Shown: piece after piece, positions 6,533 through 12,852 of the stretch
Layout: each line of letters begins with the position of its first letter
Numbering within the stretch: the first letter of the stretch is position 1
Source: a virus
Length of the DNA: 37,507 nucleotides
Virus record (IMG/VR): IMGVR_UViG_3300020219_000033
Span: 1 to 37,507 of that record
Reading direction: 5' to 3' (one strand)
Notes under the pieces: generated by a model
The model's input: only the letters and a program-made list of their open reading frames with translations
Database searches by the model: none
Told to the model about the DNA's origin: nothing
Position numbers and translations under genes: made by a program

Positions 6533-6636
6533 AGCGCGCCTACGCCGCGGCCGAGCTTGCTCGCGCTCTACCCGAGATCCTCGCGCTGGCTCGCCAGCTC
6601 GGGGCCGATCTACCCGCAGCACCCCGAAAACGCTAG
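6529..6636 (+). CDS. 35-residue helical ORF
   Basis: Starts at GTG 6529, overlapping the stop of the Cro-like gene (GTGA), and ends at TAG 6634-6636. The product begins MKRAYAAAELARALPEILAL and ends AAPRKR, an alanine/leucine amphipathic helix with basic ends. The overlap is the same type used between real genes elsewhere in this phage, which is the main support. Function unknown. Confidence 0.45.
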   Translation: MKRAYAAAELARALPEILALARQLGADLPAAPRKR

Positions 6637-6684
6637 GCCCGGCGCACGCGCGTCGACGGTCAAAAAGAAGAAGGAGAAGAAGGC

Positions 6685-6930
6685 ATGTGCTGGTTACTCC
6701 CCTCACCGATCGCGACAACCTTGCCCGCCCGCCAGGTCGGAAAGATGCGCATGCTAAACGACGAGCAGAAGGCGGCTCGAGTCTCGTTTGCCCGCGTGAG
6801 GCGCGCAGTCACCTGCTACGGGCAGCGCTTCGAGAGCCTGCGTGAGGCCGAGCGGCGCACGGGCCACGCGATCTCGTCGATCCGGCTCTGGGCGGATGAC
6901 TGCAGAAACGGATGGGGGTGGGTCGCCTAA
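6685..6930 (+). CDS. Small basic protein upstream of the replication gene
   Basis: 81 residues from ATG 6685, preceded by a purine-rich AAGGAGAAGAAGGC ribosome site. The C-terminal half (RRAVTCYGQRFESLREAERR, then TGHAISSIRLWADDC) looks like a small DNA-binding-type helical region: a helix, TGHAISSIRLWAD as a possible recognition helix, then NGWGW. Starts at ATG 6745 or 6751 are possible alternatives. Its TAA overlaps the ATG of the initiator gene. Function unknown. Confidence 0.7.
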   Translation: MCWLLPSPIATTLPARQVGKMRMLNDEQKAARVSFARVRRAVTCYGQRFESLREAERRTGHAISSIRLWADDCRNGWGWVA

Positions 6931-7718
6931 TGGCTCGCATCCGCACGATCAAGCCGGATTTTTGGTCTGACGCGACACTCATTGAATGCTCACTGAATGC
7001 GCGCTTACTGTTCATCGGAACCTGGAATTTTGCTGACGACTTCGGCAACCTCGATCGCTCCGCAAAACAGATCAATGCGCGAATTTTTCCAGCCGACAGC
7101 CTCGATTGTGAGCCCCTGATCGCCGAATTGATCGTTCACGGATTACTCATTGAATACTCCGTGAATGAAAAGAAATATCTACACATTCATGGCTTTGCAA
7201 AGCATCAAGTTATCAATCGACCCGGTAAACCTCAGTGTCCGCTCTATGAATCATCACTGAGTACTCACGGAGCACTCACTGAACACTCACGGAGCATTCA
7301 CGGCGGAAGGGAAGGGAAGGGAAGGGAAGGGAAAGGAAAGGAAGGGATAAAAGAAAGAGCAGAGCACGCGCCGCGTTCCGCGTCGCCTCCGCCGAAGGCC
7401 TCAAGGTTCAACCTCGAAACCCCCCCCGAGGACTGGCGAGCGTTCTGCACGGCCGAACGCCCAGACCTCGACCCCGCAAAAACCTTCGCCGCCTTCGGCG
7501 ATTACTGGCGCGGCGTCCCCGGCGCAAAGGGCAACAAACTCGACTGGATCGCCACCTGGCGCAACTGGGTGCGAGGCGAGAAGCGTGACCGCGCATCCGG
7601 CATCGTCGCCCCGATCGCAGACGGAAAAATTACATGCCGGGCGTGCGGTGAACGCTGTTCGACCTACACCGATTTCCGATGTGACCCTTGCTACCGCGCC
7701 GGGAGGATGGCCGCATGA
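6930..7718 (+). CDS. Lambda-O/DnaT-like phage replication initiator
   Basis: 262 residues from ATG 6930, overlapping the previous stop (TAATG). The N-terminal 100 residues (MARIRTIKPDFWSD, LFIGTWNFADDFGNL, YLHIHGFAKHQVINRP) are typical of the winged-helix N-domain of phage replication organisers. A purine-coded GREGKG linker follows. Residues about 165-220 (ETPPEDWRAFCTAERPDLDP, WIATWRNWVRGEK) resemble the DnaT/primosomal C-terminal domain. A CxxC...CxxC pair (CRACGERC, CDPCY) ends the protein. It would bind the iterons embedded in its own gene and recruit host helicase. No helicase or loader gene follows, so a host DnaB-type system is presumed. Confidence 0.82.
   Translation: MARIRTIKPDFWSDATLIECSLNARLLFIGTWNFADDFGNLDRSAKQINARIFPADSLDCEPLIAELIVHGLLIEYSVNEKKYLHIHGFAKHQVINRPGKPQCPLYESSLSTHGALTEHSRSIHGGREGKGREGKGKEGIKERAEHAPRSASPPPKASRFNLETPPEDWRAFCTAERPDLDPAKTFAAFGDYWRGVPGAKGNKLDWIATWRNWVRGEKRDRASGIVAPIADGKITCRACGERCSTYTDFRCDPCYRAGRMAA
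6978..7307 (+). repeat. 11-bp iterons inside the initiator gene (putative replication origin)
   Basis: Nine 11-bp units of consensus CTCAYYGARYA. A pair lies at 6978-6999, a pair at 7146-7167, and five head-to-tail units at 7253-7307 (for example ctcacggagca at 7264-7274 and again at 7286-7296). Iterons inside the initiator gene followed by a biased tract are the layout of lambdoid origins. Confidence 0.75.
7304..7343 (+). repeat. GGAAG purine tract next to the iterons
   Basis: Eight consecutive 5-bp units, GGAAG or GGAAA, running directly from the last iteron and ending in ggataaaag. All-purine on the plus strand. It encodes the GREGKG linker of the initiator and may be a strand-separation or triplex-prone element of the origin. 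Confidence 0.85.
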
Positions 7719-8062
7719 CCCACGACACACGCCCTCGCGCTCCGTGCGCTCACGAAACCTGCAACGTCCTGTCCATGGTTCGCGTTCAAACGCCAACCGG
7801 TTGGGCGAATCTTTGCCTCAGCCACTACGCCAGCCAGAACGACGAGGAAGCGCGCCGGTATTGCCGCGATCACGGCCTCGACACGACCGAAAAAAAGATT
7901 GCGCATTGCCGCTCGCTGTGGAAAAAGCCGCGTGACCCTCGCGCCTGGATGAAGAATCCGAAATCGGATATCGCGCGGCAGTGGCGCGACGAGATCCTCG
8001 CGCGAGAGAACAGCCGCACTCGCACCCCCGGTGAAGACGACGAACTCGAGGCTGCGGCATGA
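7715..8062 (+). CDS. Cys/His-containing small protein, unknown function
   Basis: 115 residues from ATG 7715, which overlaps the initiator stop (ATGA). It contains CAHETCNVLSMV, LCLSHYASQ, RYCRDHG and AHCRSLWKK, giving paired Cys/His positions that could hold zinc. A basic DPRAWMKNPKSDIARQW segment and an acidic tail (EDDELEAAA) follow. It occupies the place of a helicase loader after an O-like gene, but no Walker motif is present, so that role is not supported. Confidence 0.75.
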   Translation: MTHDTRPRAPCAHETCNVLSMVRVQTPTGWANLCLSHYASQNDEEARRYCRDHGLDTTEKKIAHCRSLWKKPRDPRAWMKNPKSDIARQWRDEILARENSRTRTPGEDDELEAAA

Positions 8063-8322
8063 GCGCCCCCCTCGCGCGCGTTTCCCCGACCTGCTCGACC
8101 TGCGTGCACGGCCTCCCGATGCGCGCCACGAGCGGCTACGAGCCCGGCCTCATCGCCTGCGGGCTCGAGGGCCCCTCCAAGTTTTATCCGCAGGGCCGAA
8201 CGTGCGCCCGGTGGATCCAGCGTTCAGCGCCGCAGATGCGTGCAGCCGCGAGGCCCACGTTGCCCCCCAGAACATCTGCGGAGGCTGAACAGCAGCAGTG
8301 GTGGGACGCTACAAACCGATAG
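8059..8322 (+). CDS. Cysteine-containing small phage protein
   Basis: 87 residues from ATG 8059 (ATGA overlap). The pattern CSTCVHG, IACGLEGPSKFYPQGRTC and CARW resembles the short phage zinc-ribbon-like proteins that read CxxC...C...GxxC. The C-terminal third is low-complexity (A/P/Q). No enzymatic motif. It is translationally coupled to the preceding Cys/His protein, so the two may act together. Confidence 0.72.
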   Translation: MSAPLARVSPTCSTCVHGLPMRATSGYEPGLIACGLEGPSKFYPQGRTCARWIQRSAPQMRAAARPTLPPRTSAEAEQQQWWDATNR

Positions 8323-8349
8323 TCGAAATCAATCAACAGGAGCATCGCA

Positions 8350-8664
8350 ATGCAAACCGGAACGCATGAAGGCAAGGCAAAGGGCAACGGGCGGAGCAAG
8401 CCGGTGGGGCGCCAGGACAACGAAGGCCAGGAGCAGGTGATCGAGCTTGGCGTGATCCACGAGCGCGAGGACGAGTTGATCGCGCTCAAGGTCGCGCAGG
8501 TCGAGGCCGCGGAGAACTACTCCGAGGGCATCAAAAAAGCGGCCGAGGATTCGGGCCTGAACGCGGGCGCGGTCAAGAAGTACATCGAAGCGAAAGCGGG
8601 CGACAAGTTCGATGCGACGAAGAAGAAGGTGACGCAGCTCGCGTTGATCTTCGAGGTCGAGTAA
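8350..8664 (+). CDS. Charged helical early protein
   Basis: 104 residues from ATG 8350 with CAGGAG eight bases upstream. The first 30 residues are G/K/N/Q-rich and probably disordered. The remainder is helical: EREDELIALKVAQVEAAENY, then a GAVKKYIEAKAGDKFDATKK segment. The VKKYIEAKAGDKF portion faintly recalls small nucleoid-associated phage proteins of the DUF2312/GapR type, but the match is too weak to assign. Function unknown. Confidence 0.75.
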   Translation: MQTGTHEGKAKGNGRSKPVGRQDNEGQEQVIELGVIHEREDELIALKVAQVEAAENYSEGIKKAAEDSGLNAGAVKKYIEAKAGDKFDATKKKVTQLALIFEVE

Positions 8665-8669
8665 TCGAC

Positions 8670-8834
8670 GTGTCCTGGTTCTCCGACCTGCCGAGCGCCA
8701 CCGAGGAAGATCGGGAGGCGTACGCGCGCTCGAAGGCGCCGAGCGGTGAGGCCATGGCGTGGTGCCTGGCCGGCATGATCGTGATGCTGCTCATCTCGGT
8801 CGTGGCGGGGATCTGGTCGGTGGTGATCGGCTGA
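8670..8834 (+). CDS. 54-residue single-pass membrane protein
   Basis: GTG 8670 to TGA 8832-8834. The soluble N-terminus (WFSDLPSATEEDREAYARSK) is followed by one clear transmembrane segment (AWCLAGMIVMLLISVVAGIW) and a very short tail. It lies five bases after the previous gene. The hydrophobic block and its location in the early operon suggest a small inner-membrane protein. Superinfection or host-takeover roles are possible but not shown. Confidence 0.6.
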   Translation: MSWFSDLPSATEEDREAYARSKAPSGEAMAWCLAGMIVMLLISVVAGIWSVVIG

Positions 8835-8871
8835 TGCGCCCCAAAGGCATCGACCTGGACGCGATAGCAGC

Positions 8872-9774
8872 ATGAGAGATCCATTTTTAATCGACGGTCC
8901 GGCAGTAATTTCGTTTTCGGGCGGGCGGACGAGCGGCTACATGCTCTGGCGCATCTTGCAGGCGCATGGCGGGACGCTGCCTGACGATGTTCGTGTGATG
9001 TTCGCGAACACCGGAAAGGAAATGCCCGAAACGCTGGACTTCGTCGAAGAGTGTTCGGTGCGGTGGCAGGTGCCGATCATATGGGTTGAGTACCGACAAA
9101 AGGTGGACGGTAAAAAGCAACACGCGATTGTTACGCACGCGACAGCCAGCCGAAACGGAGAGCCTTTTTCGGCCTTGATCGAATCGCGCAATTACCTGCC
9201 AAACGTGGTTGCCCGCTTCTGCACGGTCGAAATGAAGATACGTTCAATGCACCGGGTTATCCGTGAGTGGGGCTGGGACTCGTGGACGTCGTGCGTCGGC
9301 ATAAGGGCCGACGAACAGAGGCGCGTTGCTAAGTTGAGCGCAAGACGCGGCGCGGATACTCCTGACGAAATCGCTATAGCGCCCCTCGCAGAAGCCGGAG
9401 TTACCGTTGCGGACGTTGGCAAGTTTTGGGGCGAGCAGCCTTTTGATCTCCGCTTGCCGAACATGAACGGCAGGACGATGCACGGCAATTGCGATTTGTG
9501 CTTTCTCAAGGGCGCTAAACAGGTTTACGCGCTGATACGCGAGCAGCCTAAGCGCGCTCTGTGGTGGATCGCGCAGGAATCGAAGATTGCATCCGGCGGC
9601 CCGGGCGCGCCAGCCGCATTCGGCCTTGAAGGCCGTAGCCTCTTTTGTGACTCTGGCACGAAATTCCGGATGGACCGGCCCAGTTATGCCCGGATGTATC
9701 AGGCGGCGCTCGCCCAGTCCGAAATGTTCGAGTGGGATGACGAGGCGCTCGAAGACTGCGCCTGCACCGATTAA
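8872..9774 (+). CDS. PAPS-reductase/ATP-pyrophosphatase family protein
   Basis: 300 residues from ATG 8872. The PP-loop is clear: VISFSGGRTSGYML at residues 13-26, the SGGxxSG signature of N-type ATP pyrophosphatases of the PAPS reductase/DndC group. RFCTVEMKI and the NCDLCFLKGAK and DCACTD cysteines could hold an Fe-S cluster, as in DndC-like members. Phage members of this family do not usually take part in sulfate assimilation. Roles in sulfur transfer to nucleic acid or in nucleotide chemistry are hypotheses. It lies just upstream of a DNA cytosine methyltransferase, so a DNA-modification role is plausible. The sequence does not settle the substrate. Confidence 0.85.
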   Translation: MRDPFLIDGPAVISFSGGRTSGYMLWRILQAHGGTLPDDVRVMFANTGKEMPETLDFVEECSVRWQVPIIWVEYRQKVDGKKQHAIVTHATASRNGEPFSALIESRNYLPNVVARFCTVEMKIRSMHRVIREWGWDSWTSCVGIRADEQRRVAKLSARRGADTPDEIAIAPLAEAGVTVADVGKFWGEQPFDLRLPNMNGRTMHGNCDLCFLKGAKQVYALIREQPKRALWWIAQESKIASGGPGAPAAFGLEGRSLFCDSGTKFRMDRPSYARMYQAALAQSEMFEWDDEALEDCACTD

Positions 9775-9823
9775 CCATGACCCCCATCCCCAAAGGCCCC
9801 AAGGCGAAGAGGCGGAGGAAGTC

Positions 9824-10585
9824 ATGATGAAGCCGCTTGCAATCGACCTTTTCACCGGGCTGCACGGTTGGTCCGAAGGTTTAATCGCCGAGGGATTCCG
9901 CGTCGTCGGGTTTGACTTGGAGGATATGTGCGGACAGTTCGGCATTCCGCGACCGGATGGCGTCCAGCTCGTCATTCAGGACGTACTGACGTTGCACGGG
10001 AGTCAGTTCAAGGATGCCGCGCTGATCGTGGCTTCGCCGCCCTGCCAGAATTACAGTTACATGGCGATGCCGTGGTCCCGCGCCAAAGCGATGCAGGCCG
10101 ACATTGAGGCCGATCCGGAGAAGCGGGTAAAGCTGACCGCGCTATTTGATGCCTGCTTTCGGATTCAGCGCGAGGCCATCGCAGCGGCCGGTCATTTCAT
10201 CCCGCTGGTGGTTGAGAACGTGCGCGGGGCGAATCGGTGGGTCGGGCGGTCAAGGTGGAACTACGGATCATTTCACCTTTGGGGCGACCTGCCGGCGCTG
10301 ATGCCGATGACGAAGTGCATAGCAAAGATGCCGGGGCGCGATTACGCCAAGGTTCCCGGTTTCCGGTTCGACGGCAGCGGCAAGTCGTTTCAGACCGCGA
10401 GCGTTGAAGGCATGAAATCCGTTCAGGATGGCCTCGGCGGATATGGCGGAAGTTTCGGATGGAACAATACTCCGATGAGGCGCGGAAATTCAAAATCATC
10501 CGGCCGCAAAGCCGCCTCTGCGCAGATAGCTAAAATTCCGCTCCCGCTCGCCCGTCACATAGCCCGCGCGTGGCTACCGCAGTGA
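9824..10585 (+). CDS. C5-cytosine DNA methyltransferase
   Basis: 253 residues from ATG 9824, with GGAGG about 8 bases upstream; ATG 9827 is an alternative. Motif I is AIDLFTGLHGWSEGL, motif IV is VASPPCQNYS with the catalytic Cys of the PCQ triad, and motif VI is PLVVENVRGANRW (ENV). The protein is shorter than restriction-associated enzymes of 300-400 residues, with a small target-recognition region around residues 150-215, as in many phage orphan methyltransferases. It would methylate cytosine C5 at an unknown site, probably to protect phage DNA from host restriction. No restriction gene is nearby. Its stop overlaps the GTG of rusA. Confidence 0.92.
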   Translation: MMKPLAIDLFTGLHGWSEGLIAEGFRVVGFDLEDMCGQFGIPRPDGVQLVIQDVLTLHGSQFKDAALIVASPPCQNYSYMAMPWSRAKAMQADIEADPEKRVKLTALFDACFRIQREAIAAAGHFIPLVVENVRGANRWVGRSRWNYGSFHLWGDLPALMPMTKCIAKMPGRDYAKVPGFRFDGSGKSFQTASVEGMKSVQDGLGGYGGSFGWNNTPMRRGNSKSSGRKAASAQIAKIPLPLARHIARAWLPQ

Positions 10586-11097
10586 GGCTCGTGCTGCCGT
10601 ACCCGCTTTCGGCCAACCGGTACTGGCGAAGCTACGTGCCCAAGGGCTGGAATCGCGCGCTCGTGGCCCCGAGCGATGAGGCGAAGGCCTACAAGCGCGA
10701 AGTAGCGCGCATGGCCAAGGAGCAGGGCGCCCAGCCCATCGTCGGTCCGGTGGAGTACACCCTCGAGCTTTACCCGCGCCTCCCGCAGGACTGGGCCAAG
10801 CGCGTGAAGAAAGATCCGCTGTGGTGGGATCTGACGGTGCAGTGCATCGATCTCGACAACGCCCGCAAGGTGATGCTCGACGCCCTGGCCGGGATCTGCT
10901 TTACGAACGACAGCCGCATTCGCAAGGATCCGGGCGAGATCATGGTGCCCGATGGTGAGGCGCGCTGCGTGATCACGTTCAGGGCCTACGAGCGCGCGCA
11001 CCCGCAGGCGCCGCTCTTCGATGCGCTCGATAACGGATCTGTGATACGCCGCGCTGCTCCACGTGGAACACCGCAATTGCCCGCAGTGCCGTTTTGA
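10582..11097 (+). CDS. rusA: RusA-family Holliday junction resolvase
   Basis: 171 residues from GTG 10582, chosen because it overlaps the methyltransferase stop (GTGA); GTG 10570 is also in frame. The N-terminus LVLPYPLSANRYWR matches the RusA L-P-x-P-x-S-x-N-R-Y/x opening. The catalytic acidic cluster appears as IDLDNARKVMLDALAG, with the D-x-D-N-x-x-K/R-x-x-x-D-A pattern, followed by TNDSRI. RusA cuts four-way junctions and would resolve recombination intermediates before packaging. It is longer than E. coli RusA (120 residues) because of an insert after residue 60 and a C-terminal extension. Confidence 0.9.
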   Translation: MRLVLPYPLSANRYWRSYVPKGWNRALVAPSDEAKAYKREVARMAKEQGAQPIVGPVEYTLELYPRLPQDWAKRVKKDPLWWDLTVQCIDLDNARKVMLDALAGICFTNDSRIRKDPGEIMVPDGEARCVITFRAYERAHPQAPLFDALDNGSVIRRAAPRGTPQLPAVPF

Positions 11098-11110
11098 TCG
11101 GAGGAAGAAA

Positions 11111-11347
11111 ATGAAATGCAGTGAGTGTTGCTACTACGCATCGATCAAGCCCGCGGACGAGAAGCCCCCCGGGGGCGGTGAGTGCCGCCGCAGGAGCCCG
11201 GCCGTGTCGTTCGTGCCGGTGCCCGCGCCGGACCTGCAAAGCGGGGGCCTCAAGGTGAAGATCGAGCGGTGCTCGGCCTTTCCCACGGTGATGGGCGACG
11301 GGTGGTGCGGGGAGTTCCGGCCGCCCGAGACCACCAGCAGGCATTGA
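11111..11347 (+). CDS. Cysteine-rich small protein
   Basis: 78 residues from ATG 11111, preceded by CGGAGGAAGAAA, a strong ribosome site. It begins KCSECCYYASIKP and continues with GECRRRSPAV, ERCSAFP and GWCGEF, giving a CxxCC...C...C...C pattern likely to bind zinc or an iron-sulfur centre. Similar short CxxC proteins are common late in early operons of phages of high-GC hosts. Function unknown. Confidence 0.75.
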   Translation: MKCSECCYYASIKPADEKPPGGGECRRRSPAVSFVPVPAPDLQSGGLKVKIERCSAFPTVMGDGWCGEFRPPETTSRH

Positions 11348-11372
11348 GCGGCGCGTGGCCGAGCGCGCGCCG

Positions 11373-11603
11373 ATGCCCAACCCCGACTGGCCGAAGCTCA
11401 TCGCCGAGCTTGAGCAGAAGCTCACGGCCTACAAGATCGCGTCCTGCCTTGGTATCCAGATCACGCAACTGGACCGCATCAAGGCCGGCAGCGAGCCGAA
11501 GTACGGCGTTGCGGTCGCCCTGATGGGGATACACGAGATTTTCTGCGGAGGACGACGAGACGAAGCGCCTCTACTTCCGCGGCCTGCCCCAGACCGGGGC
11601 TGA
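11373..11603 (+). CDS. HTH protein at the end of the early rightward operon
   Basis: 76 residues from ATG 11373; GTG 11355 is also possible. Residues 10-45 (KLIAELEQKLTAYKIASCLG, then IQITQLDRIKAGSEPKYGVA) are a recognisable XRE-type helix-turn-helix: KIASCLGI as helix 2, QITQLDRIKAG as the recognition helix. The last 20 residues are R/P-rich and may be unstructured. Its position directly before the late region is where a late regulator would be, but it has no resemblance to known Q proteins. Its 3' end overlaps the convergent gene at 11571-11738 by 33 bp. Confidence 0.75.
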   Translation: MPNPDWPKLIAELEQKLTAYKIASCLGIQITQLDRIKAGSEPKYGVAVALMGIHEIFCGGRRDEAPLLPRPAPDRG

Positions 11604-11738
11604 GATCGTGGGCTTGTCCGGCAAGATCCAATTTCGCCCGACCTTGATTGCGCCCGGCATCCGGCCCTTGCCGCAGAGGTCGCGCAGGCGGGCGGTGGAC
11701 AGGGACAGCAGTTCGGCGGCTTGGGTGAGGGAGATCAT
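11571..11738 (-). CDS. Excisionase-type (HTH_17, MerR-like) DNA-binding protein
   Basis: 55 residues from ATG 11738. The sequence runs MISLTQAAELLSLSTARLRD, then LCGKGRMPGAIKVGRNWILP. This is the compact winged-helix of the excisionase/MerR-like HTH_17 family: TQAAELLSLS as helices 1-2, RLRDLCGKGRMPGAIKVGRNW as recognition helix and wing with the conserved W. It starts three bases after the stop of the gene at 11742-12014 and is the last gene of a minus-strand cassette. It is distinct from the excisionase candidate beside int and may act as a small regulator. Confidence 0.78.
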   Translation of the reverse strand: MISLTQAAELLSLSTARLRDLCGKGRMPGAIKVGRNWILPDKPTISAPVWGRPRK

Positions 11739-11741
11739 GGT

Positions 11742-12014
11742 CTACAGGGTGACGGACCGCGCGACGGGGCGGAACGCGCTCGGCTGAGTCCACCACTTTG
11801 CGCGCATGTCCCAAATCTTGTCGCGGCCGAAAACTGCTCGCGCATCTTGCCGGGCTTGCTTGATCGATTTCGGGCGCGGGAGTGTCACGCACTCGTCGCC
11901 GAGGTTGCCGGTGATGCGCCAGACGTAGTCGCACCCTTCGCGGTAGAGACGGACCGAGATTCGCTCGCGGGAATCATCGTTGCTGGCAATCGTGAATTTC
12001 AAGGCTGCTTTCAT
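11742..12014 (-). CDS. Minus-strand cassette protein, unknown function
   Basis: 90 residues from ATG 12014, with ACTAGGAGCAG directly upstream, nearly the same leader as the gene at 12333. The N-terminal 45 residues look like beta strands (KFTIASNDDSRERISVRLYR, then YVWRITGNLGDECVTL). A helical, basic segment (SIKQARQDARAVFGRDKIWD, MRAKWW) follows. No family recognised. It precedes the HTH protein by three bases. Confidence 0.7.
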   Translation of the reverse strand: MKAALKFTIASNDDSRERISVRLYREGCDYVWRITGNLGDECVTLPRPKSIKQARQDARAVFGRDKIWDMRAKWWTQPSAFRPVARSVTL

Positions 12015-12054
12015 TTTCTGCTCCTAGTGGGTGGGTGGGGGGTGCTTCTACGTC

Positions 12055-12077
12055 AAAAGCCCGCACTCGGCGGGCTT
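12055..12077 (-). terminator. Intrinsic terminator or attenuator within the minus-strand cassette
   Basis: A perfect 8-bp stem AAGCCCGC/GCGGGCTT (12057-12064 with 12070-12077) with a 5-base loop. On the minus strand it is followed by a short T run (TTTTG). It lies between the 79-residue gene and the 90-residue gene, so it would attenuate rather than block if the cassette is one transcript. Confidence 0.6.
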
Positions 12078-12093
12078 GGCGGGGTGTGGTGGG

Positions 12094-12333
12094 TTAGATG
12101 CGGCCGTGGTACTGACCCTCGCCGGTGCCCCAGTCGTCGCAGTTGTCACGCCCGGTCTCGAAGCAGGGCGTGTCTTCCGGCTCGCCGTAGGCTTCGAGGC
12201 TGTGCGCGCGCTCGATGGCCCAGTCTTCCAGCACCTGCTGCACCAAGCCGTCGAAGTCCGCGCTCGATAGGTCCGAGTTCATCTCGCGGACCTGGCGCTC
12301 GGCTTTGCGTACTGTCTTCAGGTTCAGGTTCAT
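12094..12333 (-). CDS. Acidic small protein heading the minus-strand cassette
   Basis: 79 residues from ATG 12333, preceded by ACTAGGAGAAGCAAA. The first 50 residues are helical (LKTVRKAERQVREMNSDLSS, FDGLVQQVLEDWAIERAHS). The C-terminal 30 are acidic with two cysteines (TPCFETGRDNCDDWGTGEGQ). No family recognised. It follows a good promoter at 12367-12395 and opposes both early and late transcription. An acidic DNA-mimic-like role is conceivable but unsupported. Confidence 0.7.
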   Translation of the reverse strand: MNLNLKTVRKAERQVREMNSDLSSADFDGLVQQVLEDWAIERAHSLEAYGEPEDTPCFETGRDNCDDWGTGEGQYHGRI

Positions 12334-12366
12334 TTTGCTTCTCCTAGTGCTGGTTGGGTATGACTC

Positions 12367-12395
12367 AATATAGTCGACTCATTGCGGTAACGCAA
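12367..12395 (-). promoter_or_regulatory. Promoter with palindromic operator for the minus-strand cassette
   Basis: On the minus strand TTGCGT (12395-12390), a 17-base spacer and TATATT (12372-12367). The -35 lies in a perfect dyad ttgcggtaacgcaa (12382-12395), which would suit an HTH regulator such as the one encoded by the cassette itself. Contacts are inferred. Confidence 0.7.
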
Positions 12396-12416
12396 GCACT
12401 ATCTCAACTGTTACAT

Positions 12417-12444
12417 TTGTCAGATTCGCCCAAAACATTACAAA
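12417..12444 (+). promoter_or_regulatory. Possible late promoter
   Basis: TTGTCA (12417-12422), a 16-base spacer and TACAAA (12439-12444), in an AT-richer stretch upstream of the late operon and its leader terminator. The -10 is weak. I rate this as a candidate only. Confidence 0.35.
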
Positions 12445-12531
12445 AATAAGTTGAAGTCAAGCGGAGTCGGTAATTTTTGCCTAATCTTCGCGCGTGGCTC
12501 GTAACCGGGCTACCTCCTCCTAGCAAGGCTT

Positions 12532-12560
12532 TGTGCCCGGTTCGTCCGGGCACATTTTTT
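12532..12560 (+). terminator. Strong intrinsic terminator in the late leader
   Basis: A 9-bp perfect stem TGTGCCCGG/CCGGGCACA with loop TTCGT (12532-12554), followed by six T residues. It lies 13 bases before the first late gene and points rightward, so all late transcription arriving from upstream must pass it. Confidence 0.9.
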
Positions 12561-12573
12561 GAGGGGATGACCG

Positions 12574-12852
12574 ATGAGAGTTCGATTTTTCCGCAAGTCC
12601 GCCGACGCCGAGCGCAACGCCGGCCGCGTCATGTGCGAGAAAACCGTCGAGGATCACACCTCAGCGGGCGTGGCGCCCACAGTGGCCTGCGACGTGGCCA
12701 CGGACAAGGACCAGACCGCGTATCCCGCTGAGTGGGCCGTGTTCAGCGCCACGGAGGCCCCGGCAGCGGAGGTGGCGCCCAACGTTGTGACCGACGCCGG
12801 CCCGGATTCAGTGTTCGCCGCCGTGAAGCGGCGCGCGAAGTCGAAGCGATAG
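12574..12852 (+). CDS. First late-region protein, unknown function
   Basis: 92 residues from ATG 12574, with GAGGGGATGACCG upstream as a ribosome site just after the terminator T run. The product is hydrophilic (MRVRFFRKSADAERNAGRVM, then alanine/valine-rich stretches) and ends in a basic AVKRRAKSKR tail. No domain recognised. Its stop TAG directly abuts the ATG of the small-terminase gene, suggesting coupled expression with packaging genes. Confidence 0.75.
   Translation: MRVRFFRKSADAERNAGRVMCEKTVEDHTSAGVAPTVACDVATDKDQTAYPAEWAVFSATEAPAAEVAPNVVTDAGPDSVFAAVKRRAKSKR

Noticed and set aside
8833-8868. 11-codon ORF between the small membrane protein and the PAPS-like gene
   Set aside because: Too short, no ribosome site and no overlap with the following start; probably spacer.
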